From the NCBI GenBank assembly GCA_016650295.1, contig JAENWA010000036.1, positions 1-64,000 of the forward strand: 64,000 nt of DNA, read 5' to 3'. The translations under genes and the position numbers were made by a program. Origin of the DNA: Desulfuromonadales bacterium. Lineage in GTDB: Bacteria; Desulfobacterota; Desulfuromonadia; Geobacterales; Pseudopelobacteraceae. This document shows positions 1-9,023 of the stretch, piece by piece (positions within the stretch are counted from its first letter, which is position 1; each line of letters opens with the position of its first letter). Under the pieces are notes generated by a model that saw only the letters and a program-made list of their open reading frames with translations, did not search any database and was not told the origin of the DNA.

Positions 1-92
<92 letters not shown>

Positions 93-100
93 ATAAATAC

Positions 101-140
101 AAACAGCCCCACTTCTCACATAGAGAGGTGGGGCTGTTTC
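101..140 (+). terminator. rRNA operon terminator
   Basis: A 16-base arm at 101-116 pairs, with one wobble, with the arm at 124-139 around a short loop. The core is CAGCCCCAC/GTGGGGCTG, flanked by A- and T-rich tracts. It sits immediately after 5S rRNA. Nothing convincing is visible between it and 352. Confidence 0.9.
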
Positions 141-352
141 GTATTAAAAACGTATAAATATAGTTTGATAGACAAAATTTGTAGATACAGCCGTCGTAGC
201 ACACCAGTAAATCATTTTTAAACTCGGTCAATGCAGGCGCTCAGTTTAAGTTTTGTGCAGGAAAAGCTTCGTCAATGTGGCTCTTTCCGCAGGAACAGAC
301 CCCCTTATGTTTATAAGAATAGACAACAAGCCTCATATTTGTTAGAAGCATA

Positions 353-588
353 ATGTATACCATGTCAATAACTAACCGCCTGCATAGCCTTCGGGTACTC
401 TTTGCAATCCTCTGTCTGGCCTCCTGTCTGTCTCACTCTCTCGCGTGGGGCGAGGAACAAGTGGATTCGGAGGATCTTTTCAGTGCTTGGCAGGAACAGT
501 CCTCCACATCATCACGCATACCCAAACCGCTCTCCCAGACCGCAGAAAATGTTACCGTCATAACTGCTGCCGACATCAAGGGAAGACG
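353..588 (+). pseudogene. TonB-dependent receptor, N-terminal remnant
   Basis: The reading frame from ATG 353 encodes a signal peptide (hydrophobic stretch ending ...HSLAWGEE). A typical start of a TonB-dependent outer-membrane receptor follows, with the plug-domain entry AENVTVITAADIKG. The frame then runs into sequence of a different gene and stops at 602-604 after 83 residues. The real receptor would be 600-800 residues, so nearly all of it is missing. The break lies near 580-590, where the reading frame shifts into a PF04392-type protein. This looks like the left scar of a deletion that joined two neighbouring genes. Confidence 0.75.
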
Positions 589-1119
589 ATTCAGCCCAAC
601 CTGACTGGAATCGGAATGATCGTACCACCGGAACGCTATATCATGATGTTCAAGGATCTGAAAATACGGCGTATCGGTGTGATACACGATCCCGCCAAAA
701 CCGGCTGGTATCTGCGCCTGGTACGTAAGGCAGCTCAAGAGGCCGGTATTGAACTGCTGATACGGGAGGTGACCGTTCCGCGTGATACTCTGTCACGAAT
801 TTCCGGGCTTACCGGCAAGGTGGATGCCCTCTGGATGATCCCGGACACCACTGCCGTAACCCGTGAGACTATCGAAGCGTACTTCCGTTTTGCCTAGGAA
901 CAGGACATCCTGTTGATCTCCTTTTCCACGTCGTATCTGGGATTGGGTGCGGCGGCAGTTATCGACATCGACCGGTCCGGTCTTGGACGCCAGGCAGATA
1001 CATTGGCAGCGCAGATCATGGGGGGAAGCCGTCTTGCCGACATCTCGCCGGCTTTACCGATCGACACAGTAATCAAGACCAATCAACAAGTGTTGAAGCA
1101 CTTGCGACGTTTCCAGTAA
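583..1119 (+). pseudogene. PF04392 (ABC substrate-binding-like) protein, C-terminal remnant with in-frame stop
   Basis: From about 586 the frame reads IQPNLTGIGM, then a Rossmann-like periplasmic-binding core (RRIGVIHDPAKTGWYL, VDALWMIPDTTAV). An in-frame TAG at 895-897 interrupts it, and it continues in the same frame as EQDILLISFSTSYLGLGAAAVIDIDRSG to the natural stop at 1117-1119. The C-terminal pattern matches the intact PF04392 family protein encoded near 61 kb. Its N-terminal half is gone, replaced by the TonB-receptor start. With no start, a fused reading frame and a premature stop it is very probably dead. The kinase that follows probably once worked with the intact protein. Confidence 0.78.
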
Positions 1120-1212
1120 TTATGCCGTTACCGTAAACCGATTTCACGAGTTCCGAAAAATCCATCCATGAAAGAAACCCTGGGAAACTACCAGTCTGTT
1201 AGAGGATTGACC

Positions 1213-3150
1213 ATGACACCATATCTTAGATGGTCAAATTTTCGCCGCAGCTTTCAGTTCAAGCTATTCTCCATCTTTACTCTGCTGACTTTTCTGAGTA
1301 CCACTCTTCTTACAACACTTTATATTGTCACTGAAATTCAACAAAAAGTTCACACTGCAAACGAACAGCTAAAGTTGCGGGCAAGGCTGCTGGGTGACTC
1401 AATCCGTCTTCCACTGTATGCCGAAAACCGTGAGATGCTACACCAACTGGCTGAGCAGGCAGTCGATTCACCCATGATCCGCACGGTGATGATCTGCGCT
1501 CCAGATGGCCGGGTGCTCACTGATATCCGCCCTTCGAGCGAATCAGGCACTGCCGAGGTTATTAGTCAAACTGTTGAAGTACACAGCAGCTCACTGATGA
1601 ATTCTCTCGAATCAGCTGTGATAAGCGGCAACAACAACCAGGCAGCCCTTTTAGGTACTGTGCGCATGGAGCGTGCAAGAACCGACCTTACACATGCACT
1701 ACACAGCATGATCCTGTTTTCTATCAGCACGGCCATTGTCTTCTGGCTGACGGTCACCTTGCTCTGTTACGTTGCGCTCCGGAGTGTAACCCGTTCCTTC
1801 AATTCACTTATGCGGGGCATAGAGGCCATGCAGAGTGGTGACTTAACCTGCCGGATCGATGTTGAAAGTGATGATGAGTTAGGTCGGGCTGCGCGTGCCA
1901 TCAATAATCTGGCAGATGCGTTGCACATGCGCGGCGAGGAAAATCTCCGACTCCAGGAAGAACAGCTGAATCTGGAACGGCAGATGCTTCAGGCGCAGAA
2001 ACTGGAGAGCTTGGGGGTTATGGCAGGAGGTATTGCCCACGATTTCAATAACCTGCTGCAGTCCATTCTCGGCAATATTGAACTGGCATCGAAGAAGCTG
2101 GTTTCAGATTTGTCGCCTCAAAAATACTTGAGCAATGCCATGGACTCGGCCAGGCGTGCGGCACTTCTTACCAGCCTGATGTTGACCTATGTGGGCAAGG
2201 GGTTTATTACCCGAAAGGCTCTTAATTTGAATGAGCTGGTCAGGGGAAATGCAGAAATATTGCGTGCGGCCGCGTCGACAGCTGTTCCAATGGAACTGAA
2301 CCTCTCTGCAGATCTGCCGGCCATCACGGCAGATGAAGCTCAAATTCAGCAACTGGTCATGAATCTGATCACTAACGCAGCCGAATCCATTGTGGATCAG
2401 CCAGGGCTGATACGAATCAGTACCGGCACCCAGAGCTGCGATCAAGCTGGTCTGGCCGACAGCCTGCTGGATGAGAAACCGGAACCGGGACGCTATGTGT
2501 TTCTGGAGGTCAGCGACAATGGCTCCGGCATGAGTGCGGAAACCGTTGGCCGGCTTTTTGACCCTTTCTTTACAACCAAGTTTACCGGACGTGGGTTGGG
2601 AATGTCGGCTGTTATGGGGATCATGAAGACACACCGGGGTGCATTATTTGTGTCAAGTCAACTCGGCAAAGGCACAACCTTCAGGGCGCTGTTTCCGGAT
2701 TCGGGATCTTCAGCGCCGGCACCTGTTCATGAACCATTCGCCCCCCTGCAAGAGGCAGGTGCGGTCCAGGAACATCCGTTATCCGGCGTGGTTCTGGTGG
2801 TGGATGATGAGAAATCTGTGCTGAGGGTCTGTGAGAAAATGGTCAGGTTCTGTGGTTTTACGGTGATTACTGCCTGTGACGGCCTCGATGCGGTTTCAAA
2901 GTTCCGCGAACATGCCGACGAGATTGATATCGTTGTGATGGACCTGACCATGCCAAATATGGATGGCATTACCGCCATGGGGGAAATTTACTGCATCAGG
3001 CCGGATGTCAAGGTGATCCTCTCCAGCGGTTTCAACGAAGACGAACTGAGCGAGCGGATTACCTCTAAAGCTCCTTCCGGGTTCATCCGCAAACCGTACA
3101 GCATGAATCTGCTCGAAACAGAAATTCGGAGGGTCTTGCAGGGAGGCTGA
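1213..3150 (+). CDS. Hybrid sensor histidine kinase with HAMP and receiver domains
   Basis: This is a membrane-bound two-component hybrid kinase. TM1 is at about residues 17-40, a ~120-residue periplasmic sensor follows, and TM2 is at about 160-185. HAMP comes next, then the dimerisation helix with phospho-acceptor His276 (GGIAHDFNN), a HATPase domain with N box (MNLITNAAES), G1 (DNGSGM) and F/G2 (FTGRGLGMSAV), and a C-terminal receiver with phospho-acceptor Asp577 (VVMDLTMPNMDG). ATG 1213 is preferred over an in-frame ATG at 1168 because AGAGGA lies six bases upstream. A truncated TonB-receptor/PF04392 remnant precedes it. Such proteins often travel together, so the kinase may have lost its input partner. 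No separate DNA-binding output domain is attached. Confidence 0.92.
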   Translation: MTPYLRWSNFRRSFQFKLFSIFTLLTFLSTTLLTTLYIVTEIQQKVHTANEQLKLRARLLGDSIRLPLYAENREMLHQLAEQAVDSPMIRTVMICAPDGRVLTDIRPSSESGTAEVISQTVEVHSSSLMNSLESAVISGNNNQAALLGTVRMERARTDLTHALHSMILFSISTAIVFWLTVTLLCYVALRSVTRSFNSLMRGIEAMQSGDLTCRIDVESDDELGRAARAINNLADALHMRGEENLRLQEEQLNLERQMLQAQKLESLGVMAGGIAHDFNNLLQSILGNIELASKKLVSDLSPQKYLSNAMDSARRAALLTSLMLTYVGKGFITRKALNLNELVRGNAEILRAAASTAVPMELNLSADLPAITADEAQIQQLVMNLITNAAESIVDQPGLIRISTGTQSCDQAGLADSLLDEKPEPGRYVFLEVSDNGSGMSAETVGRLFDPFFTTKFTGRGLGMSAVMGIMKTHRGALFVSSQLGKGTTFRALFPDSGSSAPAPVHEPFAPLQEAGAVQEHPLSGVVLVVDDEKSVLRVCEKMVRFCGFTVITACDGLDAVSKFREHADEIDIVVMDLTMPNMDGITAMGEIYCIRPDVKVILSSGFNEDELSERITSKAPSGFIRKPYSMNLLETEIRRVLQGG

Positions 3151-3255
3151 CGATCACAGCCGGGGTATAGCTTCCAACCCGTATATGGATATGGATGGCT
3201 GTGGACGGCATTAAATACTGTTTAACCCATCCGTCAATTCTGATATAGTGTCGCA

Positions 3256-3648
3256 ATGATACCGGACTCCTTTTATCAGATCCTGATTTACACGGTCATC
3301 ACCGTGGCGCTGATCGGCGTATTATTGCTGGCTGCATGGTGGCTGGGTGCCAAACGAAGTTCGGCAGGTAAAAAATCGCCGTATGAATCCGGCATCATTC
3401 CCACAACTTCAGCCCGCCTGGCCTGGCCGGTGCCCTTTTACCTGATTGCAATCTTCTTCATCATTTTTGATGTTGAGTCGGCTTTTATTTTTGCCTGGGC
3501 GGTTGCATGGGAACCGCTGGGAGTGACCGGCCTGATTCAGATTACAGTTTTTATTGTAATCCTGGCAGCAGGACTTGTCTGGCTCTGGTTAAAGGGTGGC
3601 CTCGACTGGGGGCCTTCATCATTACGGAGTCGTAACCCGCATGTCTGA
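3256..3648 (+). CDS. nuoA: NADH-quinone oxidoreductase subunit A
   Basis: NuoA is a small membrane subunit of complex I, here 130 residues with three transmembrane helices (about residues 9-31, 62-83 and 90-112). The family signature is clear: KKSPYESGI before TM2 and the acidic intramembrane [11 protein letters not shown] segment. The stop overlaps the start of the fused nuoBCD gene by 8 bases. I see no good Shine-Dalgarno before ATG 3256. A possible -10 (TATAGT, 3244-3249) lies so close that translation would be nearly leaderless. The next reading frame encodes the partner subunits, but no nuoE-N genes follow. Confidence 0.95.
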   Translation: MIPDSFYQILIYTVITVALIGVLLLAAWWLGAKRSSAGKKSPYESGIIPTTSARLAWPVPFYLIAIFFIIFDVESAFIFAWAVAWEPLGVTGLIQITVFIVILAAGLVWLWLKGGLDWGPSSLRSRNPHV

Positions 3649-6016
3649 ACACACAATCCCCGAGAATATCCTTCTTACCCGCCTCGACGATCTGATCAAC
3701 TGGGGTCGCGCAAATTCACTCTGGCCGATGTTTTTCGGATTATCGTGCTGCTTTGTGGAGATGATGACCTCCTTCACGTCACGTCACGATATATCCCGTT
3801 TCGGGGCTGAAGTGCTGCGCGGTACGCCGCGTGAGGCGGACCTGATGGTCATCGCCGGCACCCCCTTTGTCAAGATGGCCCCATCGATCCTGCACCTGTA
3901 CGAGCAGATGGCTGAACCGCGCTGGGTCATGTCCATGGGAAGCTGCTCCAATTCGGGCGGGATGTATGATGTATACAGTGTCGTGCAGGGGGTCAACCAG
4001 ATCCTGCCGGTGGATGTCTATGTTCCCGGTTGTCCGCCGCGCCCGGAAGCATTTATGCAGGGATTGATGCTGCTGCAGGAGAAGATACGTACCGGGGAGC
4101 GGCCGGCACGCCCGGTGCTGCACCTGTCCGGTGGCTGGCAGGGGACGACTGTGCCGCTGCTGGTGCCGGGTGAAACCAAGTCAAACGATACCCGTGGTCC
4201 AGGCATGGAAGCGATTTCCATACGAGGGGCGTCGGTCGGACATCCCAAAAGCTATCTGCCGCGCTCGAACGAGATCTGGACACCTCCCGCTCTACACCAC
4301 CCTTATCCGGACTTCGGGCTTCCCGGTCAGATTGAACAGCTGTTCAGCGGTCGGGTGGCGGTTGACCCGGATGCTACTGACATGCTGACACTGCGTGCTC
4401 CGTCTGAATTGGTTCCCGAATTGCTGAAACATCTAAAAACCCGCCTTGGCAGTACCTTCAAACGTCTGGAAGATATAGCCGCGGTAGATGACTCCTGTCG
4501 CAGCGAACGGAGTAAATTCAATGACTTCACGTTGAATTATCACCTGCTCTCATTCGATCAGCCGGGTTATGTGCGGATCAAGACCGAACTGAGCGGGGAT
4601 TCGCCAACCATCCCCAGCGTAACGTCAGTATTCCCTGCTGCAAATTGGTATGAGCGGGAAGTATTCGATATGTACGGTATCCGCTTCAGCGGCCATCCCA
4701 ATCTGAAGCGAATACTGATGCCGCACGACTGGGATGGGCACCCCCTGCGCAAATCGCATCCATTCCGGGCTACCGAGATGAAGCCCTATACTGTCGAAGA
4801 TGCCCGCCGACACGCGCCTCTGCCGGCCTCGGATTTTTTTGAAAAGATCGGCCAGGGCGAACTGCTGCTCAACCTGGGACCTCAGCACCCCGGTACCCAT
4901 GGCATTATCCGGTGTATCCTCAAACTGGATGGCGAGGAGATCCGCGATATTGATTTCGATATCGGTTACCACCATCGCGGAGCAGAAAAGATTGCCGAAC
5001 GTCAGCACTGGAACCAGTTTATCCCCTATACCGACCGGATCGACTACCTGGCCGGTGTGCAGAACAATCTGGCCTATGTCAACTCGGTTGAGAGGCTGTG
5101 CGGCATTACCGTGCCGGACCGGGCCATCAATATCCGCATCATGCTGGCAGAGCTGTTCCGCATCGCCAGTCATCTGGTCTGGCTGGGCACCTTTACCGCC
5201 GATGTGGGGGCCATGTCACCGGTTTTCTACACATTTACCGATCGGGAAAAGATCTTCGATATCGTGGAGATGATTACCGGTGGACGGATGCATCCGGCCT
5301 GGTTCAGGATCGGCGGCGTGACTGAAGACCTGCCCGAGGGATGGCAGGCACCTGTCAAGACTCTCCTGGAGTGGCTGCCGCCGAGACTGAAGGAATACGA
5401 ACAGCTGATCAACGGCAACCCGATCTTTAAGGCCCGTCTGAAAGGTGTCGGTGGAATTTCCGCAGGCGATGCCATGGAATGGGGGCTGTCAGGACCCAAT
5501 CTTCGGGCCTGTGGCGTTGAATGGGATCTGCGGAAAAAGATTCCCTATGCGGGCTATGAGCGATTTGACTTTGAAGTGCCGACTGCGGAAGGAGGGGACT
5601 GCTGGGCACGCTACTTGGTGCGGATGGAGGAGATCCGTCAATCGCTGCGGATCGTGGAACAGGCCATGAGCGGAATGCCGGGGGGGCGCTGGATCGCGGA
5701 TGATTGTCGTTATGTGCTGCCGCAGAAACAGGATACGTTGAAAGACATCGAGTCGCTGATCCACCACTTCGTCAACAGCACGCGAGGAATGACGCCGCCG
5801 CGGGGCGAGAACTACAGTGCCATTGAAGCCCCCAAGGGTGAGAACGGATATTTCGTCGTATCGGACGGATTAAATATTCCCTACCGGGTGCGGATCAAGA
5901 CCCCCAGCTTCCCCCATATCCAAGCCTTGCCGGTCATGAGTCGAGGCTGGCTGCTGGCCGATTTTCTGGCCATCCTCGGCTCAATAGATTTTGTGCTGGC
6001 GGATCTGGACAGATAG
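3641..6016 (+). CDS. nuoBCD: NADH-quinone oxidoreductase subunits B, C and D fused (NuoBCD)
   Basis: One 791-residue polypeptide carries three peripheral-arm subunits of complex I. NuoB covers about residues 1-180, with the N2 cluster ligands Cys36-Cys37, Cys102 (MGSCSNSGG) and Cys131 (VPGCPPRPE). NuoC covers about 225-370 ([23 protein letters not shown]). NuoD runs from about 400 to the end ([30 protein letters not shown]). No stop or frameshift separates them. ATG 3641 is the start because GGAG lies upstream and the NuoB family begins there; it overlaps the nuoA stop. A convergent, unrelated gene follows 26 bases after the stop, so the remaining complex I subunits must be elsewhere or absent. 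Confidence 0.95.
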   Translation: MSEHTIPENILLTRLDDLINWGRANSLWPMFFGLSCCFVEMMTSFTSRHDISRFGAEVLRGTPREADLMVIAGTPFVKMAPSILHLYEQMAEPRWVMSMGSCSNSGGMYDVYSVVQGVNQILPVDVYVPGCPPRPEAFMQGLMLLQEKIRTGERPARPVLHLSGGWQGTTVPLLVPGETKSNDTRGPGMEAISIRGASVGHPKSYLPRSNEIWTPPALHHPYPDFGLPGQIEQLFSGRVAVDPDATDMLTLRAPSELVPELLKHLKTRLGSTFKRLEDIAAVDDSCRSERSKFNDFTLNYHLLSFDQPGYVRIKTELSGDSPTIPSVTSVFPAANWYEREVFDMYGIRFSGHPNLKRILMPHDWDGHPLRKSHPFRATEMKPYTVEDARRHAPLPASDFFEKIGQGELLLNLGPQHPGTHGIIRCILKLDGEEIRDIDFDIGYHHRGAEKIAERQHWNQFIPYTDRIDYLAGVQNNLAYVNSVERLCGITVPDRAINIRIMLAELFRIASHLVWLGTFTADVGAMSPVFYTFTDREKIFDIVEMITGGRMHPAWFRIGGVTEDLPEGWQAPVKTLLEWLPPRLKEYEQLINGNPIFKARLKGVGGISAGDAMEWGLSGPNLRACGVEWDLRKKIPYAGYERFDFEVPTAEGGDCWARYLVRMEEIRQSLRIVEQAMSGMPGGRWIADDCRYVLPQKQDTLKDIESLIHHFVNSTRGMTPPRGENYSAIEAPKGENGYFVVSDGLNIPYRVRIKTPSFPHIQALPVMSRGWLLADFLAILGSIDFVLADLDR

Positions 6017-6042
6017 ATTGAAATTAAATCGTTGAGAAACAA

Positions 6043-6891
6043 TCAGCGAGAGAATTTTGCCCCTTCAACAATCAATCCGTAACGATAACCGGACCCAAAA
6101 TCGATGTTGTTGTACAGAATCCCTTTGACCGTCACTATGTCTCCAATGTTAGGCAGATCCTTTGAATTGGTGGTGAGGATCAGGTTGTCGGTCTTCTTTG
6201 CCGCAGAGCCGCTGCCATCCTGGATGTGTACCCAGTTTCTCTTCAGAATGCGGGCGTTCACCTTGACCACCTTACCTCGTATGACAACCGGTTTTTTCTC
6301 AAGTTTGGTCTTCTTGGCGTAGAGTTCTGCAATCGTATACGCGTTACGTCCCTTGGCCTTGGTGATTTTAACATTTTTGGATGAAGCCTTTAGATCGGCC
6401 GTGAGTTTCTTTGATGAAGCAACCATATCGACCCGGGCATTCGCCTTGAGTGCGACAGTGTCGGATTTAGTTGCCGAGGGTTGTGTCAATGCTGCCTGGG
6501 GTACTCCCTGGTGAGCCATCTTCAAGGCTTGGGGGCTCAGGACGACCGGTTGGTTGGCAAGGCCTGAAGAAAAGATTATCTTTTCAAATTTCCGGTTCAT
6601 TCCCTTGCTAGTGAAATTCTTCATCTCGTAGCCCGGGACGAGTTTCAGTTCCATTCCCACCGTGACCTTCATCAGCGGCACTGCCACCCAGTTTTGCTCG
6701 TTTCCGTTATTAAGCAATATGTAGGTATAGCCGCCTCCATCCATGGTCTCCATCACCTTGCCCGAGAGCGGGATTTCTTTGCGTTTGGCTGGCGCATTTT
6801 GTGTGGTATCAGGAGCAGACCATGCAGCATTGGTGAGGCAGATTACCGTAAGTGCCAAAGAGATAACAAAAAACCTTGCCAGCAGAATCAT
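6043..6891 (-). CDS. Exported OB-fold protein, NrfJ-like
   Basis: This is a 282-residue secreted or periplasmic protein. A signal peptide (FFVISLALTVICLTNAAWS|AP) is followed by two OB-fold-like modules. The first, about residues 40-110, contains GKVMETMDGGGYTYILL and WVAVP, the pattern of NrfJ-related proteins. The second, about 195-280, contains VIRGKVVKVN, WVHIQDGSG and VTVKGIL. A lysine/alanine-rich linker joins them. AAGGAG lies seven bases upstream of the ATG. The biochemical role of the family is not settled; NrfJ homologues occur near nitrite-reductase or cytochrome genes, but here the neighbours give no such link. It converges on nuoBCD. Confidence 0.75.
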   Translation of the reverse strand: MILLARFFVISLALTVICLTNAAWSAPDTTQNAPAKRKEIPLSGKVMETMDGGGYTYILLNNGNEQNWVAVPLMKVTVGMELKLVPGYEMKNFTSKGMNRKFEKIIFSSGLANQPVVLSPQALKMAHQGVPQAALTQPSATKSDTVALKANARVDMVASSKKLTADLKASSKNVKITKAKGRNAYTIAELYAKKTKLEKKPVVIRGKVVKVNARILKRNWVHIQDGSGSAAKKTDNLILTTNSKDLPNIGDIVTVKGILYNNIDFGSGYRYGLIVEGAKFSR

Positions 6892-7116
6892 GATGGTACT
6901 CCTTAATGGGGATCGTGGTCAGATAGGGCTGGAGAACTGCCTTAATCAGAATAAAACTACGTTGACCCCGCACAAATGACAAGTAATTTGTTGATGAGGA
7001 GTATTTGAAAGTTAGAAGTTGTTTTCTGCGGTGTTAGTTCGATAGAAATTCTCTTGTAAGTTTTTTGGCGCGCGGCAATGGAAAGACGGCGGCGAAATCC
7101 GTCAGGTTTGACATAA

Positions 7117-7132
7117 CTGTCATATATGACAG
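7117..7132. promoter_or_regulatory. Perfect 16-bp palindrome, probable operator
   Basis: CTGTCATATATGACAG is a perfect dyad in the 413-base gap (6892-7304) between the NrfJ-like gene, transcribed leftwards, and the small SEC-C gene. A TTGACA hexamer lies just left of it (7108-7113). The symmetry and AT-rich centre fit a dimeric repressor or CRP-family-like site, but the cognate regulator is unknown. The rest of the gap shows no gene. Confidence 0.45.
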
Positions 7133-7304
7133 GCAGCGATGTGACTAATATTTTCGTAGTATTGTCCCCTCCTGCCGAAAGTGTGTCTGTGGGCTGTCTG
7201 TGCTGCTATCGGTTTTGTTCTGTATGTATAGGGAGGAAAGAACGAGAGTGCTGCATCTGATGAGATTCAGAGGAAAGATTCATTCGGGGGTAGCGCGCTC
7301 TGCT

Positions 7305-7511
7305 TCAATAGATTGCTTGTCTGTTGCTTACACTTGCAAAGTTGATATTCAATCCCTGCCTGCTGATAAAATCTGAGCTAATAAAACACCGCATGCAACA
7401 CTTCATAATTATCTTTTCTCTGCCGCAAGGGCAAGGGTCGTTACGGCTCACTTCTGTGCTCCCAAATTCCGGGACGGACTTGATTTTTTTCCTATATGCC
7501 TGAACATTCAT
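7305..7511 (-). CDS. Small SEC-C motif protein
   Basis: A 68-residue frame contains a nearly canonical SEC-C zinc-binding motif (RNDPCPCGREKIIMKCC, residues 23-39; ligands CxCx8CC). The motif is known from the C-terminus of SecA and from many small or fused bacterial proteins, where it binds zinc and mediates protein contacts. The usual glycine-serine before the lysine pair is replaced by RE. No strong ribosome binding site precedes ATG 7511, and the C-terminal half resembles nothing, so this could be a decayed fragment of a larger SEC-C protein. It stands alone in an otherwise gene-poor stretch. Confidence 0.45.
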   Translation of the reverse strand: MNVQAYRKKIKSVPEFGSTEVSRNDPCPCGREKIIMKCCMRCFISSDFISRQGLNINFASVSNRQAIY

Positions 7512-7642
7512 CTGTGGACCATACCAATGATGGTTGGGCCCAATCAGTTTGAAATTGCCCCCTTTTTCATATTCGATCTATAATGAAAAAAAGGCAGATA
7601 AGTTGCATGTGCATTATTACAAGCAACCCTGAAGGAGGCGTC

Positions 7643-7993
7643 ATGAAAAAAGGTGACCTTACATGTTCGATGGCGATGGCAAAACTCCTGTCCACTGTTC
7701 CCGAGGATGCCGAGATCGAGTCTGTCGCGGTCTTTGTCGGTGTCAGGGGGAATGGAGTCTATATGGGATCCCATATGGATTCGAACCCGGAACAGATCGC
7801 CTCCATGATAAGCGCCTTCAGCGAAGCCAAACGCTCGATCCTGGAAGGCATTATCCGTGAGCATGGCATGGAGACGATGGTTTCGGTCATGTTTTTTCTC
7901 GCAAGCAGCACCGCGAATACAAAGGAACTGGGAAACGATCCGAACGACTTTTTCAAGCAGTACTTCGTCCCCAAGTCCGGGGAGGAAGAGTAG
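7643..7993 (+). CDS. Hypothetical protein, 116 residues
   Basis: I do not recognise this family. ATG 7643 is chosen because AAGGAGG sits five to six bases upstream; an in-frame ATG at 7583 lacks a site. The product is a soluble, mixed alpha/beta protein with a conserved-looking core (IESVAVFVGVRGNGVYMGSHMDSNPEQIASMI) and an acidic C-terminus. It is followed after about 35 bases by the HEXXH-containing gene in the same direction, with which it probably forms an operon. Confidence 0.75.
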   Translation: MKKGDLTCSMAMAKLLSTVPEDAEIESVAVFVGVRGNGVYMGSHMDSNPEQIASMISAFSEAKRSILEGIIREHGMETMVSVMFFLASSTANTKELGNDPNDFFKQYFVPKSGEEE

Positions 7994-8027
7994 CCGTTCC
8001 CTGCATTCGATCGGAAACGGAGGCAAC

Positions 8028-8687
8028 ATGACACCGGTTTTCCCTGCATACTCCCGGATTTTCTTCTCCACCATCGTCTCGGACGTTGTCCCCAGACTTC
8101 AGAGGGATATCCGCGACATCGAGCGGTATTTCCTTTCAGTGAACAATGGTGATCACAATTACGCCCCATCAAAGCGTGAGCAGACCGCCATACACGAAGC
8201 CGCCCATACGGTGGTTGCCACCATGATCCATCGTGGTATCGTTCAAGAGGTATTTATCAGTGACACCGCCGTCGATGTCAACGAAATCGATATGTATGAC
8301 GAGTTGAACATCACCGTCCATGGCATAACCGGAGGAGTCCGATTCCATAAAATGCAGACGACGGTGTTCGAAAATGGTCTTATCGCTTACAGCGGTTTCT
8401 TTGCCGAATGCGAAAACCTCTTCCGCTGTGGTGTCGTCCTGGAGCCTCACCTGCCGCAGTTGCGCTCTCAGGCTGCTCATGACATCGACAGGTTCCAAGA
8501 GCTGCTTGTCTCGGAAGGCCTTTCCGAGGGTGAGATTTATAGTGTTGTTTTCGATATCGGCGGATCACTCAAACACGACTTTGACAATGGCGTCTGGCAG
8601 GTGGTCCGGACCATTGCCGATGCCCTCCTGGAGCGGGGCCACCTGACCGGGGATGACGTGCTGGAGTTGTTGCCCGGTTTTCCCTGA
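8028..8687 (+). CDS. Putative stand-alone HEXXH protein (peptidase M41-like)
   Basis: This 219-residue protein carries HEAAHTVVA at residues 56-64. It resembles the HEAGHALVA zinc site of the FtsH peptidase domain, with the glycine changed to alanine. It has no AAA ATPase domain and no transmembrane segment. A later acidic helix (SAQAAHDIDRFQELL-like region, about 145-160) might supply the third zinc ligand, as in M41 enzymes. ATG 8028 has GGAGG four bases upstream. It lies directly downstream of an unrecognised gene and probably shares its transcript. Peptidase activity is an inference from one motif; a degenerate, non-catalytic relative is possible. Confidence 0.6.
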   Translation: MTPVFPAYSRIFFSTIVSDVVPRLQRDIRDIERYFLSVNNGDHNYAPSKREQTAIHEAAHTVVATMIHRGIVQEVFISDTAVDVNEIDMYDELNITVHGITGGVRFHKMQTTVFENGLIAYSGFFAECENLFRCGVVLEPHLPQLRSQAAHDIDRFQELLVSEGLSEGEIYSVVFDIGGSLKHDFDNGVWQVVRTIADALLERGHLTGDDVLELLPGFP

Positions 8688-8751
8688 GCAGGCCTCTATG
8701 TGTCGATGCTGGTGAAGGTGCATTCATGGTGTTAGATATGGAGGATTTACC

Positions 8752-8919
8752 ATGAAGATCCTGTCTATTGTGCTGGCCCTGGTCATCATCACGGCCCTGC
8801 CGGCAATGGCCGCACTCACCACTACCAACTCATTGGTGACATTGAGGCGGACGGCCCTGTCCGTGGCGACTGGCCGAATTATGGGAAGCTGGCTGATGGA
8901 AAGCATCATTGCCACCTGA
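8752..8919 (+). CDS. Small exported ORF, probably the truncated start of a lost gene
   Basis: A 55-codon frame follows an excellent ribosome binding site (GGAGG 8740-8744, seven bases from the ATG). It opens with a textbook signal peptide (MKILSIVLALVIITALPAMA|A). After about residue 22 the same DNA reads, in another frame, as the middle of a RelE/HigB-like toxin. The rest of this ORF is therefore probably out-of-frame toxin sequence. The simplest view is that a deletion fused the start of a secreted-protein gene to a toxin gene. It may still be translated and exported. Confidence 0.45.
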   Translation: MKILSIVLALVIITALPAMAALTTTNSLVTLRRTALSVATGRIMGSWLMESIIAT

Positions 8920-9023
8920 AAAAAGGCAATCCGACGTATGTTGGCGTTTGGGAAGTACAAGACAAAAAGATCTAGCTGGTGGAGGTTCAATATGTTGGAA
9001 CGCACGAAAAAGCCCCATACTGA
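8823..9023 (+). pseudogene. RelE/HigB-like toxin remnant with in-frame stop
   Basis: Reading frame 8823-9023 encodes YQLIGDIEADGPVRGDW, NYGKLADGKHHCHLKKG, TYVGVWEVQDKKI, a TAG at 8970-8972, then LVEVQYVGTHEKAPY and the natural stop. The pattern (basic HCHLKKG strand, YVGVWEV, C-terminal VEVxYVGTHEKAPY) is that of small RelE-superfamily mRNA interferases found directly upstream of an XRE antitoxin. The N-terminal part is missing and the internal stop removes the last strand, so the toxin should be inactive. The antitoxin start lies inside its 3' end. Confidence 0.6.

Noticed and set aside
3596-3640. Longer start of nuoBCD upstream of 3641
   Set aside because: It would add 15 residues within the nuoA coding region with no family support, and 3641 matches the usual NuoB start.
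7544-8172. Antisense frames over the two unrecognised rightward genes
   Set aside because: The rightward frames have strong Shine-Dalgarno sites and the HEXXH motif. The leftward ones have neither.
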